Shown here one piece after another: positions 1 to 7,325 of a DNA stretch of 18,113 nt (position 1 is the stretch's first letter; each line of letters opens with the position of its first letter). The DNA comes from an uncultured Methanobrevibacter sp. (GTDB taxonomy: Archaea; Methanobacteriota; Methanobacteria; Methanobacteriales; Methanobacteriaceae). A program made the position numbers and the translations under genes. The stretch spans positions 1 to 18,113 of the forward strand of contig NZ_ONER01000026.1 of NCBI RefSeq assembly GCF_900316895.1, read 5' to 3'. Below the pieces are notes generated by a model. The model was not told where the DNA came from. It ran no database searches and worked only from the letters and a program-made list of their open reading frames with translations.

Positions 1-1374
1 GTCCACTAAGGAGTCGATGCTGTCTAAACCTGCGTTTTCAGCTAAGGTTTTTGGTACGATTTCTAAAGCTTCTGCAAATGCGTTTACAGCTAATTGTTCC
101 CTACCAGAAATGGATTCTGCGTAGTCTTTGAGTTTTTTAGCCATTGCGATTTCAGGAGCTCCTCCACCAGCAACAACTTTGTCGTCTTCTACGGTAGCTG
201 CTACTACACCGATTGCATCTTCGATTGCTCTTACGATTTCGTCAACGATGTGTTTGGTACTTCCTCTTACGAATAAGGTTACGGATTTTGCACCTGAACA
301 TTCTTCTACGAAAATCATTTCTTCACCGGAGATTTTTCTTTCTTCTACGGTTCCAGCAATACCTAAGTCGTCAGCGGTTAAGTCATCTAAGTTGGTGATG
401 ACGCTAGCGCCGGTTGCTCTGGATAATTTTTCGATGTCAGATTTTTTAACTCTTCTTACTGCTAAAACACCAGATTTGGATAAGTAGTGTTGTGCTAAGT
501 CATCGATACCTTTTTGTGCGAATAATACGTTTGCTCCAGCATCAACGATTTTGTTGACCATGTCTTTGACCATTTTTTCTTCTTGTTCGATGAAAGCTTG
601 CATTTGAGCAGGATCGGTAATTGTAATTTCAGCATCCATTTCGGTTTCTTTAACTTCTAATGGAGTGTTGATTAATGCGATTTTTGCGTCTTTGATTTCA
701 GATGGCATACCTGGGTGTACTCTTTCTTTGTCAATGATTACCCCTTCAACTAAGTTGGATTCTTCAACAACAGCTCCATCTTTTTTCTCGATTTTGATGT
801 TGTCAGTGTCAACTGTGCCGTCTTCTTCTGCTACAGCTTCTACAGCTTCTACGATTAATTTTGCTAATGGTTCACGTGCAGCTTCGGTTCCTTTACCGGT
901 CATAGCGGTCATAGCTACTTTGAGTAAGATTTCGGAATCGACATCATCAATTGCAATTTGGTCTAAGATTTCTTGTGCTTTTTCTGCTGCTTTTCTGTAT
1001 CCCATAGCAATGATAGTTGGGTGAATGTCAGAGTCTAATAATCCTTCGGATTTTTTTAATAATTCTCCAGCAATGATAACTGCAGTAGTAGTTCCGTCAC
1101 CGACTTCGTCTTCTTGGGTTTTTGCTACTTCTACGAGCATTTTTGCTGCTGGGTGTTCAATATCCATTTCTTTTAAGATAGTTACACCGTCGTTGGTTAC
1201 TACAATGTCTCCAAGTCCGTCAACTAACATTTTGTCCATTCCTTTTGGACCTAAAGTTGTTCTTACAGTTTCAGCTAATACTTTACCAGCTAAAATGTTA
1301 TTTCTTTGAGCATCTCTGCCGACAGACCTGTTGGTACCTTCCGGTAAAATAAAAATTGGTTGTCCTTGTGCCAT
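1..1374 (-). CDS. ths: Thermosome subunit (group II chaperonin), C-terminus cut by window edge
   Basis: ATP-dependent cytosolic protein-folding chaperonin of the TCP-1/CCT type, which builds a double ring with a built-in lid. The visible 458 codons read from ATG at 1374 to the window edge. Family motifs are clear: LGPKGMDKML (residues 41-50), NDGVTIL (61-67), the nucleotide-binding GDGTTTAV (92-99) and a glycine-rich AGGGAPE near residue 402. Family members are usually about 540-550 residues, so roughly 85-90 C-terminal residues lie outside. An AAGGTGA ribosome binding site (1381-1387) supports the start. It is transcribed alone as far as can be seen. The family and broken edge are certain; which paralogue it is cannot be told. 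Confidence 0.97.
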   Translation of the reverse strand, partial: MAQGQPIFILPEGTNRSVGRDAQRNNILAGKVLAETVRTTLGPKGMDKMLVDGLGDIVVTNDGVTILKEMDIEHPAAKMLVEVAKTQEDEVGDGTTTAVIIAGELLKKSEGLLDSDIHPTIIAMGYRKAAEKAQEILDQIAIDDVDSEILLKVAMTAMTGKGTEAAREPLAKLIVEAVEAVAEEDGTVDTDNIKIEKKDGAVVEESNLVEGVIIDKERVHPGMPSEIKDAKIALINTPLEVKETEMDAEITITDPAQMQAFIEQEEKMVKDMVNKIVDAGANVLFAQKGIDDLAQHYLSKSGVLAVRRVKKSDIEKLSRATGASVITNLDDLTADDLGIAGTVEERKISGEEMIFVEECSGAKSVTLFVRGSTKHIVDEIVRAIEDAIGVVAATVEDDKVVAGGGAPEIAMAKKLKDYAESISGREQLAVNAFAEALEIVPKTLAENAGLDSIDSLVD

Positions 1375-1413
1375 AAATAATCACCTTTTTTTAATTTTTA
1401 AATAATTAGATCA

Positions 1414-1501
1414 GTTTTATAATATCAACATGAGAAAATAAGTTTTAGTGTTGACAAAACCTTTCTACTTAATACATGAGTTTGAGGTTATATAAATACT
1501 T
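1414..1501 (-). promoter_or_regulatory. Thermosome promoter region with two TATA candidates and an inverted repeat
   Basis: Read on the minus strand there are two TATA-like elements: ATATTATAAAA (about 1414-1424), which would give a leader of about 20 nt, and GTATTTATATAA (1489-1500), which would give about 95 nt. Between them lies an inverted repeat TCAACA-N18-TGTTGA (1425-1430 and 1449-1454), abutting the proximal TATA box. A regulator site here is an inference; chaperonin genes are commonly heat-regulated. The distal TATA is near-symmetric and could also serve the plus strand. Confidence 0.4.
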
Positions 1502-1552
1502 TGTGGTATAAAGTAAATTCAAGTAAGAAAAAGATTAGAAAGGAAAAATGCA

Positions 1553-1645
1553 ATGAAAATATCTTCCACTATTATCAAAATCTTGACTGATTATATTGAA
1601 AGTTGCACCACAACCTATAAAATTATCAATAGGAAACTTAACTAA
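1553..1645 (+). CDS. Possible 30-residue small protein (weak candidate)
   Basis: ATG at 1553 opens 30 codons ending in TAA (protein starts MKISSTIIKILTDY and ends INRKLN). An AGGA at 1541-1544 lies eight bases upstream, and TATA-like elements at 1488-1500 and 1504-1513 could drive it. The predicted peptide is basic, partly hydrophobic and resembles nothing I know. In AT-rich intergenic DNA an ORF of this length is easily accidental, so only the coincidence of promoter, ribosome binding site and ORF makes it worth recording. A non-coding transcript is an equally good reading. Confidence 0.2.
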   Translation: MKISSTIIKILTDYIESCTTTYKIINRKLN

Positions 1646-1710
1646 ATGGAATGTGGACTGTAAAATTTGAGAATAATATTAATGTAGATAGATGTTGGCA
1701 TTAAAATAAT

Positions 1711-1751
1711 AAGAAAAATAAAAAAAGAGTATTAGGTAGAGTTATCTACCT
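1711..1751 (-). terminator. Hairpin and T-tract ending the coiled-coil gene, stop codon in loop
   Basis: A perfect 7-bp stem (1734-1740 with 1745-1751) encloses the four-base loop 1741-1744, which contains the TAA stop codon of the upstream gene. On the minus strand it is followed by CTCTTTTTTTATTTTTC. Archaeal termination needs mainly the U-tract; the stem may add termination or 3'-end stability. Confidence 0.65.
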
Positions 1752-2899
1752 TGTTTTTTCTCCAACCTGAATGGAGGAGTGGTCTCTTGAGTTTCATAAG
1801 CTTCCTGTTCTTCCTGCAATTCATTGAAGAAATCATTGATTTCTTCCAATCTTTTAATCTTATCATCTTTTCTTTGAAGCTCATTTTGAAGTCTCAAGTA
1901 ATCTTCACGTGAAACAGTTTGTTCCTTCAAATAGCGAAGTTCGCTTTCACGGGCATTAAGCTCATTTTGCAATTGATTTTGAAGATTAACATAATCCTCT
2001 TTAGGAATAGATCTTTCTCTTAGATATTTAATTTCACTATCCCTTGCATCAATTTCATTGTCAAATCTGGTTTTAAGGGAAATGTAATCTTCTTTAGGAA
2101 CTGTATTTTCTTGCAGACTCATAATCTGATTATCTAATGTCTTAATTTCGGAATCGAATTTGGACTGCAAATCATCATACTCAGCTTTAGGGATAGTTTC
2201 CTGTCTTAAATTATCAATCTCGACATTCATAGCATTGAGTTCAGATTCGAATTGAGTTTGAAGGGATATATATTCATCTTTAGGAATTGTTTGCTGTTTT
2301 AAAATATCTAACTCACCATTAATCTGCTCAATTTCACTTTCCTTAATGCGAATCTCATTATTTTTAAGCTCAATCTGTTTTTCAAGCTCCAAAATTTGCG
2401 CCTGTGATTCCACATCATTTTCTAATTTGAGCACTTTGATTTTATATTCATCAATAGTTCTAGAAAGAGTATTAATTTGGGCTTCTTTTTCTGCAATACT
2501 TCTGTAAGACTCATTTAATCTTTCATTAACATCAGACAACTCTTTTTTCTTATAATCACGGAGCTGTTCTGCAAAATATTCTTTAATTTCGTCAAGAGAA
2601 TTGTTTACATAATCAAGTTCATAGATCCTATCTTCCTGATTCTTGATTAGAATGTCTTTCTCTTGCATCTGTTTTTTCAAAAGATTTATTTCGTCTTCAG
2701 CTTTAAATTTAATAACAGAAACTTCTTTTTCCTTATCTACAATGTCTTGTTCGAGTTCTTTTATCCTTTGCGGAGTGTTATCATTTGCCCGTTCCACTTC
2801 AAGCTCAGTTAATTCATATTTTAGTTGATTAAGCTCTAATAGGCAAGACCGAATTAAAGATTGTAGAGTATCTTTTTCAGCATCAATTCCTATTTCCAT
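1742..2899 (-). CDS. Coiled-coil protein with 31-residue tandem repeats, function unknown
   Basis: A 385-residue, highly charged, almost wholly helical protein. I do not recognise a named family. There is no signal peptide or membrane segment, so it should be cytosolic. Residues about 8-200 are ordinary coiled coil rich in E, K, L, I. Residues 204-327 are four tandem 31-residue repeats, each starting (S/T)-(I/V)-P-K-x-(E/D)-Y-x-x-L, then a degenerate fifth copy starting TVSREDY at 328. The last 20 residues are a polar tail (TTPPF, then basic). The regular proline at repeat position 3 suggests each unit begins a new helix. A structural, scaffold or chromosome/cell-shape role would be a guess. 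It stands alone between the thermosome and the lysine operon. The start is supported by AAGGG (2905-2909); upstream lies an exact duplicate of the start region. Confidence 0.85.
   Translation of the reverse strand: MEIGIDAEKDTLQSLIRSCLLELNQLKYELTELEVERANDNTPQRIKELEQDIVDKEKEVSVIKFKAEDEINLLKKQMQEKDILIKNQEDRIYELDYVNNSLDEIKEYFAEQLRDYKKKELSDVNERLNESYRSIAEKEAQINTLSRTIDEYKIKVLKLENDVESQAQILELEKQIELKNNEIRIKESEIEQINGELDILKQQTIPKDEYISLQTQFESELNAMNVEIDNLRQETIPKAEYDDLQSKFDSEIKTLDNQIMSLQENTVPKEDYISLKTRFDNEIDARDSEIKYLRERSIPKEDYVNLQNQLQNELNARESELRYLKEQTVSREDYLRLQNELQRKDDKIKRLEEINDFFNELQEEQEAYETQETTPPFRLEKKQGR
1850..2290 (-). repeat. 93-bp in-frame tandem repeat coding four and a half 31-residue units
   Basis: Units begin at codons 204, 235, 266, 297 and 328 (DNA 2290, 2197, 2104, 2011, 1918 going down). 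They share T-I-P-K-x-E-Y at the start and L-R-x-x at the end; the third and fourth also share DARDSEI/NARESEL. The units have diverged at DNA level, so this is an old expansion and not recent slippage. The fifth unit loses the proline (TVSRED) and fades by about residue 350. Confidence 0.85.
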
Positions 2900-2926
2900 T
2901 TTATCCCTTAGTTAACATTTTATCCC
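2897..2926 (-). repeat. Duplicated translation start region with five-codon upstream ORF
   Basis: The 11-base string GGGATAAAATG (minus strand) occurs exactly twice, at 2916-2926 and 2897-2907. The downstream copy is the start of the coiled-coil gene. The upstream copy starts an ORF of ATG TTA ACT AAG GGA TAA (2918-2901) whose stop ends one base before the real ATG. This could be a translation-coupling leader or a chance duplication. Confidence 0.5.
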
Positions 2927-2927
2927 A

Positions 2928-2988
2928 ATATCGATTTCAAATTATTAATTTTTTATTAATTTGAAAACTCCGATATATTGTACAATAT
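2928..2988 (-). promoter_or_regulatory. Large dyad and 14-bp palindrome upstream of the coiled-coil gene
   Basis: Outer arms ATATCG/CGATAT (2928-2933, 2971-2976) flank inner 10-bp arms TTTCAAATTA/TAATTTGAAA (2935-2944, 2957-2966). Overlapping the right edge is a perfect 14-bp palindrome, ATATTGTACAATAT (2975-2988). If transcription starts near 2990, as the TATA box suggests, the palindrome lies just inside the transcript (operator-like) and the dyad would fold as a leader hairpin. Confidence 0.5.
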
Positions 2989-3009
2989 AATTCCTTGATA
3001 TAAAATATT

Positions 3010-3021
3010 TCTTTTATACTA
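3010..3021 (-). promoter_or_regulatory. TATA box for the coiled-coil gene
   Basis: AGTATAAAAG on the minus strand (3011-3020) is the best TATA match in the gap. The usual 25-base spacing puts the start near 2990 and gives a leader of about 90 nt. The rest of 2990-3130 is A/T homopolymer-like spacer. Confidence 0.4.
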
Positions 3022-3091
3022 TTTAAATTAAACCCTTAAATTAACTAAAAAATAAAACAAATAACATATAGAAAACAAATAGAAAAATAGG

Positions 3092-3144
3092 AAAAAATTA
3101 AAAAAAATAAAAAAAATAAATGGATAAAATTAGAGTATTTTATC
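3092..3144 (-). terminator. Terminator of the lysC-dapA-dapB-asd operon, stop codon in stem-loop
   Basis: An 8-bp perfect stem (GATAAAAT 3123-3130 with ATTTTATC 3137-3144) with a 6-base loop spans the asd stop codon at 3130-3132. On the minus strand it is followed by long T-runs (3122 down to about 3092). Confidence 0.65.
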
Positions 3145-4179
3145 ATTTATCAATTCAGCATTCAATATTGATGCTCCAGCAGCACCACGAATAGTATTGT
3201 GGCCAACTAAAACATATTTGAAACTATTGTCAAATGCAGCATCTTTTCTGAGTCTACCAACAGTAACGGCCATACCATTACTTGCATTTCTATCCATTCT
3301 TGGCTGTGGTCTATCTGATTCTTCTTTAACAATAACCGGATTTTCAGGAGCTGAGAATAAATTTAATTCTTGTGGCAAACCTTTAAAGTTTGACATTTTA
3401 TCAGCCACATCCGCAATGTCAAAATTATCTGCCAATTCAATAAATACCGCTTCAGTATGACCATCAATAACAGGCACCCTATGACAAGATGCGCTTAATT
3501 TGAAATCTGCATTGATTACATCATTACCATCATATTTACCCAACAGATATAATGATTCGCTTTCCATTTTTTCTTCTTCCCCACCAATGTAAGGAACAAG
3601 ATTATCAACAATAGCCATAGATGGAACGCCATTATAACCTGCACCGGATACAGCTTGCATGGTTGACACTCTAACTGATTTAACATCAAAATTATCAACA
3701 ATAGGTTTTAATGTTAATGCAAGAGCAATAGTTGAACAGTTTGGATTAGTTACAATGAATCCATCCCAATCATTTTCCTTTTGCTGAGCATCTATCATGT
3801 CTAAACATTCAGGATTGACTTCAGGAATCACTAATGGGATATTTTTCTTCATCCTGTGTGCACTGGCATTACTTGCAACAACATAATCCTTAGCATATTC
3901 CTTTTCAACAGTAAGTGCAAAATCAGCTGGAAGAGATGAAAATACAATATCCACATCATCATCCATAGCCTTAGGATCAGTTTCAATAACTTCAATGTCT
4001 CTTACAGACTCTGGCATCTCATTATTCATATACCAGGTTGTAGCATCCTCATATCTTTTACCTGCAGATCTGGAAGAGGCCGCAAGTGCAGTCACTTTAA
4101 AATCTGGATGATTTTCAAGCAATTGAATAAATCTTTGACCAACCATTCCAGTTGCGCCAAGTACTCCTACATTTACCAT
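3130..4179 (-). CDS. asd: Aspartate-semialdehyde dehydrogenase
   Basis: NADPH-dependent reduction of aspartyl phosphate to aspartate semialdehyde, the branch point to lysine, threonine and methionine; cytosolic. The 349-residue protein has the Rossmann motif GATGMVG (8-14), the nucleophile Cys148 in TNPNCST, the AVSGAGYNG segment (176-184) and the HRVPV-IDGH segment (233-241) holding the likely base His241. This is the fungal/archaeal-type sequence. I chose ATG at 4179 over the in-frame GTG at 4188: that GTG is part of the ribosome binding site AGGTG (4186-4190), six bases before the ATG, and MVNVGVLGATG fits the family. The dapB stop codon TAG forms the first bases of that site, so translation is tightly coupled. 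It is last in the operon. Confidence 0.96.
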   Translation of the reverse strand: MVNVGVLGATGMVGQRFIQLLENHPDFKVTALAASSRSAGKRYEDATTWYMNNEMPESVRDIEVIETDPKAMDDDVDIVFSSLPADFALTVEKEYAKDYVVASNASAHRMKKNIPLVIPEVNPECLDMIDAQQKENDWDGFIVTNPNCSTIALALTLKPIVDNFDVKSVRVSTMQAVSGAGYNGVPSMAIVDNLVPYIGGEEEKMESESLYLLGKYDGNDVINADFKLSASCHRVPVIDGHTEAVFIELADNFDIADVADKMSNFKGLPQELNLFSAPENPVIVKEESDRPQPRMDRNASNGMAVTVGRLRKDAAFDNSFKYVLVGHNTIRGAAGASILNAELINDKIL

Positions 4180-4188
4180 ATTTAACAC

Positions 4189-5010
4189 CTATTCTAATCC
4201 TAAAACATCATTCATACTGCTGACAATACCTTTTTCAGCATTTGGAATGTATCTGATAGCTCTGATTACACCTGCAATAAATACCTCTCTTGTATGTGCC
4301 TGGTGTTTGAGCTCTAATCTTTCACCATCTCCCACAAACATTACAGTGTGGTCTCCAACAATGTCTCCACCACGGATAGCATGAACACCGATTTCTTCAG
4401 GAGTTCTTTTTCCGACCAGACCGTGTCTGCCGTAAACTCCAACCTCTTCAGTGTCACGACCAAGCTCTTCAGCTATTACTTCAAAAGCGGTCATAGCTGT
4501 TCCTGAAGGAGCATCCTTTTTCTGATTGTGGTGAGCTTCGATAATTTCAATATCAAAATCATATAATAATGGAGCCAATTTCTTTAAAGTATTGAAGAAT
4601 ACGTTTACTCCAATAGCCATATTTGATGAAATGACCGCAGGAACATTGTTATCTTTAACGTTTTGAATGTTTGACTGCATCTGTTCATCACTGAATCCTG
4701 TAGTTCCAACAACTATGCCCACTCCACAGGATGTTGCGGTTTTAATTGTTTCTACAGCTGCGTGAGCAATTGTAAAATCAACCAAAACATCAGGTTTTGA
4801 TGCCTTTAATGTTTCTTCCAAATTTTCGGAGCCAGTAATTTCAACTCCAAGTTCGTCGATTCCAGCCTGAAGACCCGCATCTTTACCTGCTAATGGAGTG
4901 TTTGGCATTTCAATAGCTGCAACTACTTCCATATCTTCTTGTTCTGTAATTTTTCTAATAATTCCGGAGCCCATTCTTCCTGCGGCTCCAGTTACTGCTA
5001 CTCTAATCAT
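4189..5010 (-). CDS. dapB: 4-hydroxy-tetrahydrodipicolinate reductase
   Basis: NAD(P)H-dependent reduction of the DapA product to tetrahydrodipicolinate in lysine synthesis. The 273 residues match the usual length. Visible features are the nucleotide-binding GAAGRMG (8-14), VGTTGF (101-106), and the catalytic block EAHHNQKKDAPSGTA (158-172), with His160 and Lys164 corresponding to the E. coli catalytic pair and the substrate-binding SGT. The start is ATG at 5010 after AGGT (5017-5020). It is third in the operon, 12 bases after dapA; its stop codon overlaps the asd ribosome binding site. No truncation is seen. Confidence 0.96.
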   Translation of the reverse strand: MIRVAVTGAAGRMGSGIIRKITEQEDMEVVAAIEMPNTPLAGKDAGLQAGIDELGVEITGSENLEETLKASKPDVLVDFTIAHAAVETIKTATSCGVGIVVGTTGFSDEQMQSNIQNVKDNNVPAVISSNMAIGVNVFFNTLKKLAPLLYDFDIEIIEAHHNQKKDAPSGTAMTAFEVIAEELGRDTEEVGVYGRHGLVGKRTPEEIGVHAIRGGDIVGDHTVMFVGDGERLELKHQAHTREVFIAGVIRAIRYIPNAEKGIVSSMNDVLGLE

Positions 5011-5022
5011 ATTATTACCTAA

Positions 5023-5916
5023 TTAAATTAATTCTGAATCTTTTAATGCTTTTTTAAGAATTTCAAGATTTTCCGGTTTCATTTCAGTTAAAGGTTGTCT
5101 TAAAGGTCCGGATGGTAATCCCATAAGATTCATTGCAGTTTTGACAGGTACAGGATTACTTTCGATGAATAATGCCCTGATTAATTCGACCATTTCATAG
5201 TGAAGTTCCATTGCTCTTGTGTAATCATCATTCAAAACACTGTCAACCATCAAGACCATTCTTCTTGCGTCAATATTTGCAGAAGCTGAAATTACCCCAG
5301 TTGCACCGACTGCCATGAGAGGCAGGGTCAATGAGTCTTCACCTGAAAGGATGTTGAAGTCATCTTCAAGTCCTTCATGGGTAAGTGCCCTGTAAATGTC
5401 TGACACTTTGTCAACGCTTCCGCTAGCTTCTTTAACAGCATCAATACCATCAACTTTTGCCAATTCGACAATTGTTTCAACGTCCATGTTTATTCCAGTA
5501 CGTGAAGGTACATTATATAATATAATTGGAATATCAGCCGCTTCAGCAACTGTTGTATAATGTTCAATCAAAGCATGCTGTTGTGGTTTATTATAATACG
5601 GAGTGATTAATAATGCAGAGTCAGCTCCAGCATCTAAGGCATATTTTGTTAAGGAAATAGCTTCTGAAGTTGCATTACTTCCGGTTCCTGCTATAGTTTC
5701 GACTCTTCCATTGACTTCATCAACAAGGATGTCAATGATTCTTTGATGTTCTTCATGATTTACTGTAGCAGATTCACCGGTGGTACCTGCACCAACCAAA
5801 CCTGATACGCCCTTATCGATTAGATAATTTATATTTGACCTAAAACCTTCTTCATCAATTTCTTTATCTTTTGTGAATGGGGTTACCATTGCAACATATG
5901 TTCCTTCAAATTTCAT
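5023..5916 (-). CDS. dapA: 4-hydroxy-tetrahydrodipicolinate synthase
   Basis: Class I aldolase that condenses pyruvate with aspartate semialdehyde, the first committed lysine step. The 297-residue TIM barrel has GTTGES (44-49), YNVPSRTG (134-141) with Tyr134 and Arg139, and the Schiff-base Lys162 in DAVKEASG. All active-site residues I looked for are present, so DapA, not a sialate or KDG aldolase of the same fold, is supported by both residues and operon. The ATG overlaps the lysC stop as ATGA (5913-5916), with GAGGT seven bases upstream. Second gene of the operon. Confidence 0.96.
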   Translation of the reverse strand: MKFEGTYVAMVTPFTKDKEIDEEGFRSNINYLIDKGVSGLVGAGTTGESATVNHEEHQRIIDILVDEVNGRVETIAGTGSNATSEAISLTKYALDAGADSALLITPYYNKPQQHALIEHYTTVAEAADIPIILYNVPSRTGINMDVETIVELAKVDGIDAVKEASGSVDKVSDIYRALTHEGLEDDFNILSGEDSLTLPLMAVGATGVISASANIDARRMVLMVDSVLNDDYTRAMELHYEMVELIRALFIESNPVPVKTAMNLMGLPSGPLRQPLTEMKPENLEILKKALKDSELI

Positions 5917-7133
5917 TCTAAAACCTCGTTAATTAATTCACGTGCTTTTTCACCATCTTCCCAGTTGACAAATAGTACGATCGCTGTTTGTGATGAAATA
6001 ATCTCGACAATATTGATTTCATTTTTTCTAAGTGGTTCTGTAATATCTGAAATTATTCCCGGAGTGTCAATAATATCAGGACTTACAAATGTAATCATTG
6101 CTGTGTCTCTTCCCAATGATAGAGAACTTAATACATCAGTTTCTACAACAACCTGATGCAATAAATGATATGCCTTGTTGGAATCTGATTTATCCACAAA
6201 TGTTGTAATTGAATTCTGACCTGCTGAAATACCGAAAATATTAATATCTGAATCAGCAAGGCTTCCAGATAACTGAGCAATCAATCCGGTTTTTTTAAGC
6301 ATTGCTTCACCAACAATGGCTATAAGTGAAATAGGGTTATTATACATAGTTACACACTTCAACATGTCTCCTTCAAAAGGGCCAACAATACGTGTTCCCT
6401 TTGAAGACAAGTCTCCATGAGCGAAATTGATAATCTTTGCAGAAATGGATGGATCTTTATATTTTAATGCATGAGGGTGCAGGACCTGCGCTCCATGAGT
6501 GGCCAAATCCCTCATTTCCTCAACTGATATCTCATCTAACAATTGAGCCTCTTCAATTTTATTAGGATCAGTTGACATTACGCCCTCCACATCGGTTACG
6601 ATGACAACTTCAGTTGCATCCAAACAGTGCCCGAGAAGGAATGCTGTAATGTCACTTCCACCCCTTCCGAGAGTGGTGACTTCGCCGCTTGGACCCTGGC
6701 CTAAAAATCCACAAACAACCGGTATAATTCCTTGGTTGACAAGATTCTTAATACCTTCTGCCTTTTTAGTGGTGGTATTAAAATCAATGCTTGCCTCTAA
6801 GGAATTGGAGTCAGTTACAATTGGCCATAATTCATGATATGGATCAATATATTCTGACTTGACGCCTAAAGATTCAATAGTTGCTGAAAATAATCTAACA
6901 CTAGTTAATTCACCCATGGCCATTATTTCTGCCTTCTGCTTATCGGTCAAACTAGCGCCAACAGCTTCATCAGATAATCCGATGAGTTCATCAGTAGTCT
7001 TGTTTACTGCTGAAACAACTACTACTACCTGATTTCCTTTCATATACTCATTTACAACGGACTGCGCCGCTTTTTTAATCCTGGAACCATCACCAACCGA
7101 GGTTCCACCAAATTTTGCTACTATCAAATCCAT
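5913..7133 (-). CDS. lysC: Aspartokinase
   Basis: Phosphorylates aspartate, the entry step of the aspartate family. The 406-residue protein has the kinase domain signature KFGGTSVG (7-14), TLGRGGSD (154-161) and TDVEGVMSTDP (180-190), followed by two C-terminal ACT-type regulatory domains (about 264-406). It therefore probably responds to an end-product amino acid; which one cannot be read from sequence. I place the start at ATG 7133 and not at GTG 7142, because the GTG lies inside the ribosome binding site AGGTGA (7139-7144), five bases before the ATG, and MDLIVAKFGGTS is a normal start. First gene of lysC-dapA-dapB-asd; no homoserine dehydrogenase is fused to it. Confidence 0.96.
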   Translation of the reverse strand: MDLIVAKFGGTSVGDGSRIKKAAQSVVNEYMKGNQVVVVVSAVNKTTDELIGLSDEAVGASLTDKQKAEIMAMGELTSVRLFSATIESLGVKSEYIDPYHELWPIVTDSNSLEASIDFNTTTKKAEGIKNLVNQGIIPVVCGFLGQGPSGEVTTLGRGGSDITAFLLGHCLDATEVVIVTDVEGVMSTDPNKIEEAQLLDEISVEEMRDLATHGAQVLHPHALKYKDPSISAKIINFAHGDLSSKGTRIVGPFEGDMLKCVTMYNNPISLIAIVGEAMLKKTGLIAQLSGSLADSDINIFGISAGQNSITTFVDKSDSNKAYHLLHQVVVETDVLSSLSLGRDTAMITFVSPDIIDTPGIISDITEPLRKNEINIVEIISSQTAIVLFVNWEDGEKARELINEVLE

Positions 7134-7168
7134 TAAGTTCACCTATTTCTTAAAAAGTATTCATGGAA

Positions 7169-7212
7169 ATTTTGTTCAGCATATCAACTAAACAAAATAT
7201 TCATATATATTT
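7169..7212 (-). promoter_or_regulatory. lysC operon promoter with 8-bp inverted repeat over the expected start
   Basis: The minus strand reads AAATATATATG (7202-7212), a good TATA box, predicting a start near 7180 and a leader of about 45 nt. An inverted repeat ATTTTGTT-N14-AACAAAAT (7169-7176, 7191-7198) straddles that start, where a repressor would bind. No lysine-riboswitch-sized leader is present. The operator role is an inference. Confidence 0.45.
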
Positions 7213-7283
7213 CTATTTAATCGTATTAATATACTTTAATTAAAATATCAATGTAGATAATTAAAAAGATGTAAATTAAAAAA

Positions 7284-7325
7284 AAGAGTTTTATAAAAAA
7301 AGAGTAAAAAAAATATGAAAAAAGC
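7284..7325 (-). terminator. T-tracts after rps17e
   Basis: Directly after the stop codon the minus strand reads GCTTTTTTC, then three further T-runs up to 8 long. There is no convincing stem. This is the typical archaeal U-tract terminator and it separates this unit from the lysC promoter. Confidence 0.6.

Larger units (their letters stand above)
1375..1741. other. Intergenic gap between thermosome and coiled-coil gene
   Basis: About 367 bases, strongly AT-rich, without any conserved gene that I can recognise. It holds the thermosome promoter (left part), a 30-residue ORF candidate on the plus strand (1553-1645) and the 3' hairpin and T-tract of the coiled-coil gene (right end). I see no tRNA, array or mobile-element end. 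Confidence 0.7.

Noticed and set aside
128..1309. Long open frames on the plus strand across the thermosome gene
   Set aside because: They are antisense to a perfectly conserved thermosome frame and give serine/threonine-rich translations with no family resemblance.
1850..2290. CRISPR-like array
   Set aside because: The 93-base periodicity is in frame, has no constant repeat/variable spacer structure, and encodes a protein repeat.
5913..5916. Frameshift or fusion between lysC and dapA
   Set aside because: Both proteins are complete; the ATGA is ordinary translational coupling.
7134..7325. Lysine riboswitch upstream of lysC
   Set aside because: The predicted leader is only about 45 nt and AT-rich; no multi-helix structure of the needed size.
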